Positions 1-8,418 of a stretch of 64,000 nucleotides of DNA are shown piece by piece; position 1 is the stretch's first letter; every line of letters begins with the position of its first letter. Under the pieces are notes generated by a model. That model did no database searches and was not told the origin of the DNA. It saw only the letters and a list, made by a program, of their open reading frames with translations. The stretch is from Candidatus Nanohalococcus occultus (GTDB lineage Archaea > Nanohalarchaeota > Nanosalinia > Nanosalinales > Nanosalinaceae): the NCBI RefSeq assembly GCF_029207735.1, contig NZ_CP104395.1, positions 350,692-414,691 of the forward strand, in the 5' to 3' direction. A program made the translations under genes and the position numbers.

Positions 1-2
1 AG

Positions 3-479
3 GGGGATGGCACCGAAACCGAGAAACTCGCCACCTGGTATCCGACCGGCCAGCAACACATAGATACCTCGCTTCACGTGAGACACATGGGTGAAAATAC
101 CAAGTGCCAGATGGATTCACGGGCGGTAGTCGACGGTGAAGCCAGATCTGTCTACGAAGGCCTCCAGAAAGTTGAAGAGGTCGCAGAGGATACCTCCAGC
201 TTCCAAGACGAAGAAGTCCTAGTTCTATCCGATAAAGCAGAGGTAGATGCTTCACCGAAACTCATGATCGAGAACCCGGACGTCGAAGCATCCCATGCCG
301 CATCAACAGGCAGCATCGACGATAAAAAACAGCATTACATTCAGAGCCGTGGGCTGGACGATAATGCGGCCGAAAAACTTATCGTGAAAGGATTTTTCGA
401 GCCTGTGCTTCAGGAGATCGAGCTACCGGAGCTAAAGGAAAAAGTAAGACGGCAGGTAAGAAAAAAGCTCAAAGAATAG
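3..479 (+). CDS. sufD: SufD-like Fe-S scaffold protein (SufB/SufD family), C-terminal part
   Basis: This is the end of a SufB/SufD family protein; the frame is open to the left edge, so the start lies outside the window. The family forms the SufBCD scaffold that assembles iron-sulfur clusters in the cytosol. The visible part has the beta-helix core end (HVRHMGENTKCQMDSRAV) and the C-terminal SHAASTG segment followed by SRGL, where SufD proteins carry a conserved His in SHGATVG. I do not see the Cys that SufB uses at the matching place, so SufD is favoured over SufB. SufS, SufU and SufC genes follow at 3.6-5.9 kb, supporting the role. The reading frame is certain; the B/D choice is less so. 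Confidence 0.88.
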   Translation, partial: GDGTETEKLATWYPTGQQHIDTSLHVRHMGENTKCQMDSRAVVDGEARSVYEGLQKVEEVAEDTSSFQDEEVLVLSDKAEVDASPKLMIENPDVEASHAASTGSIDDKKQHYIQSRGLDDNAAEKLIVKGFFEPVLQEIELPELKEKVRRQVRKKLKE

Positions 480-539
480 CTGTCTGAGCTATTCTGACTG
501 TATTTTTGTTTATTCCTGAACTTACCTCGCCGATCGATG

Positions 540-575
540 TAAAGTTTATAAGACTTTAGGTAAAGTATACTTTAC
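540..575 (+). promoter_or_regulatory. Promoter with two palindromic operator sites
   Basis: TATA-like TTTATA (545-550) lies about 28 nt before the ATG at 576, so the transcript is probably leaderless. Two dyads overlap it: TAAAGT-n7-ACTTTA (540-558) surrounds the TATA box, and the perfect 16-bp palindrome GTAAAGTATACTTTAC (560-575) abuts the start codon. Both use the same TAAAGT half-site. The likely ligand is the XRE regulator encoded as the last gene of the same operon (inference). Confidence 0.7.
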
Positions 576-968
576 ATGAAGAGTCTATTTGAGTACGGCA
601 GAAAACTGTATTTTGCGGTTTTGATAGCAGGCATAGTTGGATCGGTTGTTTTGTTCAATACAGGCTATGAGCTAGAGGCGGCTGTAGTAACTGCGGTTGC
701 GGTAGTTTCCCTGCTTCTGATTGGTAGAAAAAGCACTAAACCTATATTTGACGAACGTGATACTGCGCTCGCCGAAGAATCAACTCATGCCGCTGTTATG
801 TGGTCTGGAGCTTTCGGCGGCGTTGCGATGATCGTTATATCGATCGGAATCGGACTCGGTCGATGGAGCTACCCGGACTGGGCCGCACCGTATTACCTTT
901 CCTGGGGAGCTATAATATCACTAGCGGCTCTTATAGAGGTCTTGAAACGTTATCGGGTGATAGAGTGA
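576..968 (+). CDS. DUF2178-like membrane protein, first of three
   Basis: A 130-residue membrane protein with about four hydrophobic segments: two before and two after a short cytosolic loop carrying the PIFDERD motif (about residues 56-62). That DER motif recurs in the next two genes, so the three are paralogues of the DUF2178 type, a family of unknown function often found beside small XRE regulators. The ATG directly abuts a perfect palindrome, and a TATA box lies 28 nt upstream. The stop overlaps the GTG of the next gene, showing translational coupling. Function is unknown; a role in sensing or resisting a membrane-active compound is only a guess from the regulator and the MATE exporter next door. 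Confidence 0.75.
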   Translation: MKSLFEYGRKLYFAVLIAGIVGSVVLFNTGYELEAAVVTAVAVVSLLLIGRKSTKPIFDERDTALAEESTHAAVMWSGAFGGVAMIVISIGIGLGRWSYPDWAAPYYLSWGAIISLAALIEVLKRYRVIE

Positions 969-1354
969 GGAGAGCTGACTTTCTTCCGGCAAGGATGAAT
1001 GCGCTGTGGTTTACTTATGTCGCGCTTTTCCTGTTTTCGCTGATGCCGAACTGGGGCCTGTACCTTGATATGTTTGAGATCGCTGCGGTATCAGGTTTCT
1101 GGATTGTATTAGTTAATCTCTGGAGCTGGTATAGCGGTCGGCCGATTATAGACGAACGCAAACAACAGATAGCAACTGAAGCAATGTCATGGGGTTTTGT
1201 AGTGGTTTCACTTGCCTTGATACCGGCAGGAACCACAGGTATCGAGTTAAATCCGCAACTGATAAGATCTACGGCAGAACTAGGTCTATGGGCGTGGCTA
1301 ATAGTTTTTTCCCTGAAGAACCTAGTTCAGTTGAGGGGCGGTTCTGATGAGTGA
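965..1354 (+). CDS. DUF2178-like membrane protein, second of three
   Basis: A paralogue of the preceding gene with four predicted membrane segments and the loop motif PIIDERK. I chose the GTG at 965 because it overlaps the previous stop (GTGA), a usual coupling arrangement; the ATG at 995, which begins MNALWF right at the first membrane segment, is the alternative. Its end overlaps the start of the third paralogue by 8 bp. The three proteins differ greatly outside the DER loop, so they may form a hetero-oligomer rather than be redundant (inference). Confidence 0.7.
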   Translation: MRRADFLPARMNALWFTYVALFLFSLMPNWGLYLDMFEIAAVSGFWIVLVNLWSWYSGRPIIDERKQQIATEAMSWGFVVVSLALIPAGTTGIELNPQLIRSTAELGLWAWLIVFSLKNLVQLRGGSDE

Positions 1355-1781
1355 TTTCCCTGAAGTGATGCGTCTGGCAACTATGCTTTTCGTACTGCCG
1401 ATCTGGCTGATAGTAACCGGATTTTTCGCAGTAGAAGGTATGTATCTTTACGCCTTAGCATCCGTTCTTTTCGGACTCATGATGGCTTACGGAGCTTATC
1501 AGAACATAGATAGTCTTCGGAGAGAGGATAACCTCGATGATGAACGCGCCGTTGAAATAAATAGGAAGGCTGCTTCCAGCGCGTTCTGGACGCTTTTCAA
1601 CATCGGTCTGATCTGGAGCCTGGCCACAGGATTTTACGCAGAAAGCATTTCCGGCCTGGGAACTCTCCAGACTTACGATGCCTATGTAGCCATCCCGGCA
1701 GCCCTGATAACATACCTGTGTTTTAGAGTTTACTACCGAGTTTATGGACTGGAGGCTGACTTCTGGAAGCTGAAGCTATGA
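1347..1781 (+). CDS. DUF2178-like membrane protein, third of three
   Basis: A 144-residue membrane protein with four hydrophobic segments and the loop [18 protein letters not shown], matching the DER loop of the two genes before it. It overlaps the upstream gene by 8 bp and the downstream XRE gene by 4 bp (ATGA), so all four genes are one translational unit. Function unknown. The tight coupling of a membrane protein to a small HTH protein resembles sensor/repressor cassettes, but the sequence does not prove signalling. Confidence 0.72.
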   Translation: MSDFPEVMRLATMLFVLPIWLIVTGFFAVEGMYLYALASVLFGLMMAYGAYQNIDSLRREDNLDDERAVEINRKAASSAFWTLFNIGLIWSLATGFYAESISGLGTLQTYDAYVAIPAALITYLCFRVYYRVYGLEADFWKLKL

Positions 1782-1978
1782 GTGTAGAAAACAAACTGAA
1801 AGTATACCGGGCGGAAAAAGACATCACACAGAAAGAACTGGCGGTCAAGATGGATGTGTCCCGACAGACAATCAACGCAATCGAGACCGGAAAATACAGC
1901 CCAAGCCTCGAACTCGCGCTGAAAATAGCAGAGTTCTTCGATACAGACCTAGAGAACATATTCTGGTATGAAAACTGA
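1778..1978 (+). CDS. Small XRE-family transcriptional regulator
   Basis: A 66-residue protein consisting almost only of a helix-turn-helix domain: [20 protein letters not shown] (about residues 18-37) is a textbook XRE/Cro recognition unit, followed by [18 protein letters not shown]. This matches the small YozG-like regulators that accompany DUF2178 genes. It is the last gene of the operon (ATGA overlap). The palindromes at the operon promoter make autorepression likely. As a 66-residue protein it probably binds DNA as a dimer (inference). Confidence 0.9.
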   Translation: MSVENKLKVYRAEKDITQKELAVKMDVSRQTINAIETGKYSPSLELALKIAEFFDTDLENIFWYEN

Positions 1979-2055
1979 AAAACAATGCTCCGGTGAATAC
2001 ATTCATCCATCGGTTTCCGCGGCGGTTAAAAACTTTTTGAAAGACTACATTCTTA

Positions 2056-3561
2056 GTGTTTTCTAAAATTAGACAGAAATTCCAGTCGGTATTCAAGACT
2101 AAAGACGAACTCGATCTGACAAACGGACCGGTAGGGAAGAACTTATTTTACCTCTCGCTACCTATAATTGTAATTAACCTTTTACAGACAATGTATAACC
2201 TTGCGGATACTTTCTGGCTTGGCCAGCTAAGCGAAGAAGCACTCGCCGCAATCACATTCGCGTTTCCACTTGTCTTTTTCCTGATCTCGCTAGGAATGGG
2301 GCTTTCGGTCGCAGGAAGCGTTCTAGTCGCACAGTTCGAAGGGAAAAACAAAAGTGAGAAAGTAGATTTCGCAGCATCCCAGACTATCACCTTCAGTCTC
2401 GTAGCGTCCGCCATACTCGGCGTTATAGGCTACTTCTTCATCGGAGATGTCGTATCGCTACTAGGAGCGTCTCCAGAAGTGGTTCCTAAAGCAGCAGGTT
2501 ACATGCAGATAATCTCGCTCGGACTGTTTTTCATGTTCGGATTCTTCGTATTCATGGCTTTGATGAGAGGCTACGGAGACACAGTAACGCCAATGCTGTT
2601 GATGCTAGCTACAGTGATACTAAACATCGTTCTCGATCCATTCCTGATCTTCGGATGGTGGATCTTCCCTTCAATGGGAGTACAAGGAGCAGCCGTAGCC
2701 ACAGTCGCCTCAAGAGCGCTGGCAATGTTCATAGGACTAGCGATACTGTTCAGCGGGAAAAGAGGGGTCAAGCTATCCCTGTCAAACATGGTGCCGGATC
2801 TTGATTTCTTCAGAAAAATGCTGAAGATCGGCTTACCGGCAAGCTTCGAGTCCACAACGCGCTCCATATCGGTGAACTTGTTGGTGGCGGTTGTAGGATA
2901 CAACTTCCTAGATCCAGTGGTCGCAGGATACGGTATAGGGGTTAGAGTGTTCTCTCTGATCTTTTTGCCTGCTATAGCTATAGGTAAAGGCGTGGAAACA
3001 ATGACCGGCCAAAATCTTGGAGCCGGAAAACCTGACCGTGCTGAAAAGGCCGCTAAAATCGGAGCCAAATATACATTAGCTATTCTAACAGGTGTCGGCG
3101 TGGTTGTTTTCTTCACTGCTCGTCCTATCGCATCAGTCTTTACAACAAACCCTGATGTGGCCGCGACTGCCGCAGAGTTCCTCAGATACGTCGCATTCAG
3201 CTTTGGGTTTATAGGTGTTTTAAGATCGTTCTCAGGAAGTTTCCGGGGCGCAGGTAAAACCATGGTGGCTGCCGCTGTCTCAATAATGACTCTGGGAGTA
3301 ATCCGATTACCTATAGCGTACTTCGGAGCTATAGAACTGGGTACAGTCGGTGTATGGATAGCTTTCTTTGTATCAAACATTTTGGGAGCTATAATCGCAT
3401 ATCTATGGTACAGGCGAGGTACGTGGCGTAAAGACTTTGATCCGGAAGAAAGCAAAAAAGGAGAGGTTGCTGAAGAGCTTGATGACTTCGGGCAGACAAT
3501 TACAGATCATTTCAAGTCTGTGCTGCCTGGAAAAGAGCTTTTCAGCTCTTTAAGTGGGTAA
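2056..3561 (+). CDS. MATE family multidrug/sodium antiporter
   Basis: A 501-residue integral membrane protein with about 12 membrane segments in two related halves. The opening GPVGKNLFYLSLPIIV and MYNLADTFWLGQLSEEALAA is typical of MATE transporters, which expel cationic or organic compounds in exchange for sodium ions or protons. The C-terminus (about the last 50 residues) is an acidic cytosolic tail not needed by the family core. The start is a GTG at 2056 with a TTAAAAA box about 27 nt upstream. It stands just after the DUF2178/XRE operon in the same direction but has its own promoter. The substrate cannot be told from sequence. Confidence 0.9.
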   Translation: MFSKIRQKFQSVFKTKDELDLTNGPVGKNLFYLSLPIIVINLLQTMYNLADTFWLGQLSEEALAAITFAFPLVFFLISLGMGLSVAGSVLVAQFEGKNKSEKVDFAASQTITFSLVASAILGVIGYFFIGDVVSLLGASPEVVPKAAGYMQIISLGLFFMFGFFVFMALMRGYGDTVTPMLLMLATVILNIVLDPFLIFGWWIFPSMGVQGAAVATVASRALAMFIGLAILFSGKRGVKLSLSNMVPDLDFFRKMLKIGLPASFESTTRSISVNLLVAVVGYNFLDPVVAGYGIGVRVFSLIFLPAIAIGKGVETMTGQNLGAGKPDRAEKAAKIGAKYTLAILTGVGVVVFFTARPIASVFTTNPDVAATAAEFLRYVAFSFGFIGVLRSFSGSFRGAGKTMVAAAVSIMTLGVIRLPIAYFGAIELGTVGVWIAFFVSNILGAIIAYLWYRRGTWRKDFDPEESKKGEVAEELDDFGQTITDHFKSVLPGKELFSSLSG

Positions 3562-3634
3562 GAACGGAAGGGTTGTCTGCCTGGTTTATCGGAGATGGAT
3601 CTAGGTAAAAAAGATTCAGCTCAATTAACTGGTT

Positions 3635-4804
3635 ATGGAAACCGGTAAAATCAGAGACGACTTCCCGATATTTCAGGAGCGAACAGAACTCAGCTATCTG
3701 GATAATGCGGCAACCACTCAGAAACCAGCGCAGGTAATTGAAGCCGTAGAAAAGTTCTACAGCCAGAATAACTCGAATGTCGGCAGAGGACTCTACGATC
3801 TAGCAGCGGACTCGACGAAAGCATACAGCCAGGCCAGAAAAAACATAGCGGAGTTCATAGGAGCAGACGCGGATGAAACAGTGTTTGTCCGCGGATGTAC
3901 CGAGGCAGTGAACTTGCTGGCTTCCTCGCTTGATATCGAAGGACGTATGGCTCTTCCAGAATTAGCACATCACTCCGAGCAACTGCCTTGGAGGGAAAAC
4001 TTTGAGGAAATAGATTTCATACCTGTAAAAGACGGTAAAATCGATATAGATGCCGCAGAAGAACTGATAACTCAAAAAACGGCTGTTGTATCTGTTCCGC
4101 ATGTATCAAATGTATATGGTACGGTTCAGCCGGTCGAGCAGTTAGTCGAACTCGCACACGAAAACGATGCCTTGGTTGTTCTTGATGCCGCTCAGTCCGT
4201 CCCGTCCATGCCGGTCGATTTCCACGAGCTGGACGTGGATTTCGCGATGTTTTCCGGCCACAAAATGCTTGGGCCGACAGGAATCGGAGTACTGTACGGT
4301 AAAAGGAATTTGCTTGAAGAAATGACGCCTTACCAGGTCGGAGGGGGCATGGTAGACTCTGTGACCAAGCAAGAAGTTGAGTACAAACCTGCTCCTGAAA
4401 AATTTGAGGCAGGGACTCCTAACATCGCAGGAGCTGTTGGTTTATCCGCGGCCGTCGATTACTTACGGCAGTTCGAACCCGAAGAAATTCTAGAACACGA
4501 ACGAGAGCTAAACAGGCATCTAGTCAAGCAGTTGAGAACTATTGAAGGCATAAAAGTTCTTTCACCTGTAGAAGCAACGATCACATCGTTTACAGCGGAG
4601 TTCGCACATCCGCATGATATAGCAGAAGTTTTGAACCAGAACAATGTAGCTGTCCGGGCTGGGAATCACTGCGCACAACCTTTAATGGAAAAACATGGTA
4701 TAAACGGAACGGTCAGAGCATCTCCTTATATTTACAATACTGAAAAAGATGTTCGCAGACTCGTCCGCGCGGTAAAGGAAGCCAAGAGGGTTTTCGATGT
4801 ATAG
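3635..4804 (+). CDS. sufS: Cysteine desulfurase SufS
   Basis: A PLP enzyme that takes sulfur from cysteine to feed iron-sulfur cluster assembly. Group II (SufS/CsdA) features are visible: D184 in VVLDAAQS, which contacts the PLP ring; K210 in FSGHKMLG, the Schiff-base lysine; and C346 in RAGNHCAQPL, the persulfide cysteine in the SufS-type context. The length of 389 is normal. The promoter GTAAAAAAGA lies about 26 nt before the ATG. It overlaps sufU by 8 bp, so donor and acceptor are coupled. Confidence 0.95.
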   Translation: METGKIRDDFPIFQERTELSYLDNAATTQKPAQVIEAVEKFYSQNNSNVGRGLYDLAADSTKAYSQARKNIAEFIGADADETVFVRGCTEAVNLLASSLDIEGRMALPELAHHSEQLPWRENFEEIDFIPVKDGKIDIDAAEELITQKTAVVSVPHVSNVYGTVQPVEQLVELAHENDALVVLDAAQSVPSMPVDFHELDVDFAMFSGHKMLGPTGIGVLYGKRNLLEEMTPYQVGGGMVDSVTKQEVEYKPAPEKFEAGTPNIAGAVGLSAAVDYLRQFEPEEILEHERELNRHLVKQLRTIEGIKVLSPVEATITSFTAEFAHPHDIAEVLNQNNVAVRAGNHCAQPLMEKHGINGTVRASPYIYNTEKDVRRLVRAVKEAKRVFDV

Positions 4805-5144
4805 AGAAGAGATACTTGATCTCTATAGAAAACCTGTTAATGTCGGGGTTATAGAAGATGTTAAACCGGCGAGTGGAGAAAACGCCAGTTGTGGGGACTC
4901 AACGGAGATCTATGTAAAGACGGTCGACGGCGAGATAAAGGATGTAAAACATCAGTCTGATGCCTGTGCTATTGCTACGGCCTCTATCTGTATTTTATCG
5001 AGTAAAATTCAGGGGATGAGTGTTGAAGAACTCAGAGATCTTGACAAAGAATGGATGCTTGATCAGTTAGGCGTTGAGATTTCTCCAATGAGATTGAAAT
5101 GCGCCTTGTTAGGGCTAAATACAGTTCAGGATGCCATAGAGTAA
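4797..5144 (+). CDS. sufU: SufU/IscU-type Fe-S scaffold or sulfur-transfer protein
   Basis: A 115-residue NifU-N/IscU fold protein. The three conserved cysteines are C32 (with D34 in SCGDSTE), C57 (DACAIATAS) and C102 (LKCALLGL). These bind zinc or a nascent cluster. In SufU-type systems the protein accepts the persulfide from SufS and passes sulfur to SufBCD. It overlaps sufS and is followed by sufC. The length is short for SufU (about 140), lacking the usual SufU insertion, so it could also be named IscU. Confidence 0.9.
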   Translation: MYREEILDLYRKPVNVGVIEDVKPASGENASCGDSTEIYVKTVDGEIKDVKHQSDACAIATASICILSSKIQGMSVEELRDLDKEWMLDQLGVEISPMRLKCALLGLNTVQDAIE

Positions 5145-5198
5145 GGGTTTCGCTGCTCGCTGGGATAAGTTAAGAAACTTCTGATCAATGATTTTTCT

Positions 5199-5942
5199 AT
5201 GAGTCTAGAAGTCAAGAATTTGGAAGCATCCGTAGAAGATGAGAAGATACTAAGAGGAGTCTCTCTAGAGGTCAATCCTGGAGAGATCCACGCAATAATG
5301 GGGCCGAACGGTTCCGGTAAGTCCACTCTCTGTAAGTCCTTGATGGGCAACCCGGTCTATACGGTCGATGACGGCCAGATCCTTATCGACGGAGAGGACG
5401 TAACCGATGAGGAAACAGACGAGCGCGCACGGAAAGGCCTTTTCCTAGCCTTCCAGTATCCAAGTGAGATCTCCGGTATCAAGGTAGCAGAGTTCCTGAA
5501 GGAAGCGCTCGATGCCCGCCGTGAGGAAAAAGGCGAGGAGCCGATGCCTCAGACAGAGTTCAACGAACTGCTGAGAGAGAAACTTGACCTGCTGGATATG
5601 GATGAAGAGTACGCCCGCAGATACCTGAATGAAGGATTTTCCGGCGGAGAAAAGAAGAGAAACGAGATCCTACAGATGGCGGTACTCGATCCAAAGTATG
5701 CGGTGCTGGATGAGATTGATTCCGGGCTAGACATCGATGCGTTACAGGTCGTAGCCAAGGGAATCAACAAACTAGCCAACCAGGATCAAGGCGTTTTGAT
5801 GATCACACATTACCAGAGAATTCTTGATCACGTCAAGCCAGATCACGTCCACGTCATGATGGACGGAGAGATAGTGGAAAGCGGTGGATCGGAGCTAGCC
5901 GAGAAGCTGGAAGATGAAGGGTATGAATGGCTCACGGAATAA
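5199..5942 (+). CDS. sufC: SufC ATPase of the SufBCD complex
   Basis: An ABC-type ATPase (247 aa) that drives the SufB-SufD scaffold. Walker A GPNGSGKST (35-43), Q-loop FQYPSE (85-90), signature FSGGEKKR (147-154), Walker B AVLDE (168-172) with the SufC-type DEIDSGLD, and the H-loop His204 (MITHYQRIL) are all present. It has its own TATA-like GTTAAGAAAC box about 27 nt before the ATG. Its 3' end overlaps the convergent minus-strand gene by 11 bp. Confidence 0.96.
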   Translation: MSLEVKNLEASVEDEKILRGVSLEVNPGEIHAIMGPNGSGKSTLCKSLMGNPVYTVDDGQILIDGEDVTDEETDERARKGLFLAFQYPSEISGIKVAEFLKEALDARREEKGEEPMPQTEFNELLREKLDLLDMDEEYARRYLNEGFSGGEKKRNEILQMAVLDPKYAVLDEIDSGLDIDALQVVAKGINKLANQDQGVLMITHYQRILDHVKPDHVHVMMDGEIVESGGSELAEKLEDEGYEWLTE

Positions 5943-6486
5943 CGTGTTCAAAAGGGTAGTCCTTGTCTGAGGGAGGCTGGAAGCGGTAGACGTCCGCAGC
6001 TATCCTTGCTTCCTCTCCGTCCGAGACTGCTTTTTCAATCCCGTTTTCTACCTTCGAGAAATCCGTCCTCGGATTCTTCACTCCGGAGGGATGCGCAACT
6101 ACAAGAAACATGTCTTCGATGTTGTCGTAGACATCTGTCTCCATAGTTCTGAACTCTGCGGCAAAGTCATAGAGCTGATTTCTTCCGAACTCCAGATCTG
6201 ACTCCGAGTTCCCGTAGGACTTTCCCTGTACAAGATAGTGGCTATTATTTTCTTCATCGGTCAGCAGCCAGTCTTCGACCGTCACCGGTTTTTCCCCAAT
6301 AGCTGTCTCTTCCCTCATGGAGTCGATATTTAATTCGGGGAACTCCGGAGGAAAGTAGCTTTCCTGTTCTTCAATGCCGTAGACAAAAGCCGGTCCGATC
6401 GAACCATGTAGGTTTCCCCGGTAAGTATCCTCATTTATCTCCAGAACAATTTTGAGCGGTTCCTCGAAGTCTTCCCGAAATCCCAT
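5932..6486 (-). CDS. Hypothetical acidic protein
   Basis: A 184-residue soluble protein that I do not recognise. It is acidic (salt-adapted composition) and begins GFREDFEEPLKIVLEINE. I chose the ATG at 6486 over an in-frame TTG at 6504. It lies last in the minus-strand direction after the fibrillarin gene, 43 nt downstream of it, and may be co-transcribed with it. Its end overlaps sufC by 11 bp. The mid-part (MFLVVAHPSGVKNPRTDF) suggests an alpha/beta fold, but no catalytic motif is clear. Confidence 0.6.
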   Translation of the reverse strand: MGFREDFEEPLKIVLEINEDTYRGNLHGSIGPAFVYGIEEQESYFPPEFPELNIDSMREETAIGEKPVTVEDWLLTDEENNSHYLVQGKSYGNSESDLEFGRNQLYDFAAEFRTMETDVYDNIEDMFLVVAHPSGVKNPRTDFSKVENGIEKAVSDGEEARIAADVYRFQPPSDKDYPFEHVIP

Positions 6487-6529
6487 GTATGTGGTATAGA
6501 ACAAGGATTCAAAACTGTTTCTGACCTGT

Positions 6530-7180
6530 CTATTTCTTCGCCAGCTTCAAAAACATGTGATCGGTCTCGTAAGGCTCTAAAGTCGTTCTATCGACTATCT
6601 CCATTTCCTTTTCGAGCTTCTCGATTACCTCCTCGTATATTTCCTCGGGTTCACGTGAGCTTGAGATTGATTTGGCTTTAACCGCCAGCAAACCAACTCC
6701 ATCTTCTTTCAGGAACTTTCGGCAGTTTTTCAAAAATATCTCCGGCTGATCGCTTTGGGATATATCCTGGAAGACAATATCTGCCTTATCGAGGTATTGT
6801 TCGTACTCTCCCGGTTTTCTAGCGTCTCCGAGGATTGGAGCGATGTTCTCACGTTTTTCAGCCAGCTCCAGGAGTTTCCGGGCGACGGTATCAGAATACT
6901 CTATGCCTACCAGAAAGCCTCCGGTGAGTATGTCTGAAAAATGCGATACCGTTGTGCCTGAGGCCGCTCCCAGATAAAGAACAGTTGAATCAGGTTTTAA
7001 CTCGATGTCGATGTCTTTCGCGATTGCACCGCCCGCCTTCGAACGGTGCGGATTCCACTCACGGTACTCGAGGCCATCTACTTCCAGCAGCTCCTCTCCA
7101 TAAACTTTCTGTCCTTCAACAGCGTTTTTCGTGAAAATCTTCGAGCCTTTCCTGAAAACTCCGGGTTGAATCTCTTTCAT
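6530..7180 (-). CDS. flpA: Fibrillarin-like 2'-O-methyltransferase
   Basis: The catalytic subunit of the archaeal C/D-box RNP, which 2'-O-methylates rRNA and tRNA at sites chosen by guide RNAs. Family landmarks: YREWNPHRSK (39-48), the SAM-binding loop GAASGTT (71-77), DIVFQDISQ for the substrate site, and the end with KAKSIS. The length of 216 is normal. It follows nop5 and a Nudix gene in one minus-strand operon. The fibrillarin partner Nop5 encoded upstream lacks its usual N-terminal domain, so how this enzyme is recruited is unclear (see findings). Confidence 0.95.
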   Translation of the reverse strand: MKEIQPGVFRKGSKIFTKNAVEGQKVYGEELLEVDGLEYREWNPHRSKAGGAIAKDIDIELKPDSTVLYLGAASGTTVSHFSDILTGGFLVGIEYSDTVARKLLELAEKRENIAPILGDARKPGEYEQYLDKADIVFQDISQSDQPEIFLKNCRKFLKEDGVGLLAVKAKSISSSREPEEIYEEVIEKLEKEMEIVDRTTLEPYETDHMFLKLAKK

Positions 7181-7210
7181 AATACTCTTTGAGCGCTACA
7201 ACTGATTTAA

Positions 7211-7675
7211 CTACCGGTCTCTTGCTAGTCTAAGTGCTTTCCGGGCGGCAACTCTAGCGTTTTCCGGAGTCTCAATCTCTTCGATCTCCTCGATTGTGAA
7301 CCATTCGAGGCCATCGTGTTCGTGTCCATGGCTCGCATCCTGTTTTTCGATAGGCTCTCCGAGAAACTGGAAATCACAGTGAAGATGATCATCGGAGATA
7401 GGATGAATGTTTACGTTAAACGGTCTGGGAAGATCTTGGGATACAGAATCGTAGCTGGTCTCCGGGACAAAATCTTTACTTATTCTTACTTTCCATCCAG
7501 TTTCCTCTAATGTTTCACGTAAAGCAGCCTCATCAGGGGTCTCATCCGCTTCTATATGTCCGCCGGGAGGCAGCCATTTTCCAAGCTTCGAGTGTTTCAG
7601 AAAAAGAACCTTCCCGTCCTCTACTATAAAACAGCTTGCGGTAAAGTCCCTGTCCGCCTCCTCAGGAACTCTCAT
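7211..7675 (-). CDS. Nudix hydrolase
   Basis: A 154-residue Nudix enzyme. The Nudix box is complete: it starts GGHIEADETPDEAALR and continues ETLEETGW (about residues 38-61), giving the metal-binding RE..EE pattern. Nudix enzymes hydrolyse nucleoside-diphosphate-linked compounds; the opening TASCFIVEDGKVLFLKHSK is like ADP-ribose or (d)NTP pyrophosphatases. The substrate is not predictable. The ATG overlaps the nop5 stop (ATGA), and flpA follows 30 nt later. Its place inside the C/D RNP operon may be chance. Confidence 0.9.
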   Translation of the reverse strand: MRVPEEADRDFTASCFIVEDGKVLFLKHSKLGKWLPPGGHIEADETPDEAALRETLEETGWKVRISKDFVPETSYDSVSQDLPRPFNVNIHPISDDHLHCDFQFLGEPIEKQDASHGHEHDGLEWFTIEEIEEIETPENARVAARKALRLARDR

Positions 7676-8418
7676 TCTTTCAAGCTCTGGTACTTTTCCT
7701 GTGCCTCGTCCCGCAAGCTCTTTCCTTTATCCTTATCGCCGTAGACATCGAGCCGGGCGGCGATAGCGGCTTTGTTCCCGATGAACCTGGCCATCTTGCC
7801 TCTCTTATCTTCCGGCAGATCGGAGACGAAAGGATGTTCGAATATCACTCCGTGTTTCGGAGGCGTTCCTTCTCCACGAAGGTAACGGAACAGTGCTTTC
7901 TCCGCGCCAAGCATCTGAATGGTTGAAGCCGGCTCTTTGGCTAAGCCTTCAAGCGATCCTTCAATAGCTATTACTTTAGCGGCCAGTATAGGATCGAGCA
8001 GCTTCGATAGGTTCGGCATAACCTCTAAGGCAGAGTCTTTTACATACTCTCTGATCTCCTCTCTGATCTCGTGACTTGATTCTATGCGTTCAAAGGCAGT
8101 TTCAAGCATCTCTCTGTCCTTCCCTTCCAGAGGTGAGCCAGTGGATTTTTCTGCCATCTCTTGGAAAGGATCCAGCTCGTCTCTGTGAATCCCTCTTTTC
8201 AGCAGCTTCACGAACTCATCGTCGTCCTGAATCTCCTCTTCCAGTTCTGGGAAGTGGATCGCATACCAGTCTCTGAACCGTTCAACCTCGTTGCTGTAAC
8301 CTCTCTCAACTTCTTCCAAGTATTTGACAGCTTTCACGATGAACTGATCGCGGTCAGCCTGCTTTAGGTTCTCACGGGTTTCCTCTAGGGCTTTTTTCCT
8401 TAAATCTTCTTTATCCAT
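7672..8418 (-). CDS. nop5: Nop5-like C/D RNP core protein lacking the N-terminal domain
   Basis: Nop5 bridges L7Ae-bound guide RNA and fibrillarin in C/D RNPs. The coiled-coil part (about 1-125, with DWYAIHFPEL at 50-59) and the RNA-binding Nop domain are clear: GAEKALFRYL (171-180) and PPKHGVIFEHP (186-196). The protein has 248 residues, whereas archaeal Nop5 usually has about 370 or more; the missing part is the N-terminal domain that holds fibrillarin. The start is firm because the ATG overlaps the stop of the upstream gene (TAATG), so the shortness is not a start error. Neighbours are a SANT-like protein upstream and Nudix/fibrillarin downstream. Confidence 0.9.
   Translation of the reverse strand: MDKEDLRKKALEETRENLKQADRDQFIVKAVKYLEEVERGYSNEVERFRDWYAIHFPELEEEIQDDDEFVKLLKRGIHRDELDPFQEMAEKSTGSPLEGKDREMLETAFERIESSHEIREEIREYVKDSALEVMPNLSKLLDPILAAKVIAIEGSLEGLAKEPASTIQMLGAEKALFRYLRGEGTPPKHGVIFEHPFVSDLPEDKRGKMARFIGNKAAIAARLDVYGDKDKGKSLRDEAQEKYQSLKE

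Noticed and set aside
2571..3455. Long (294-codon) minus-strand frame inside the MATE gene
   Set aside because: It mirrors a clear transporter frame, has a basic and serine-rich composition unlike the acidic proteome, and no promoter.
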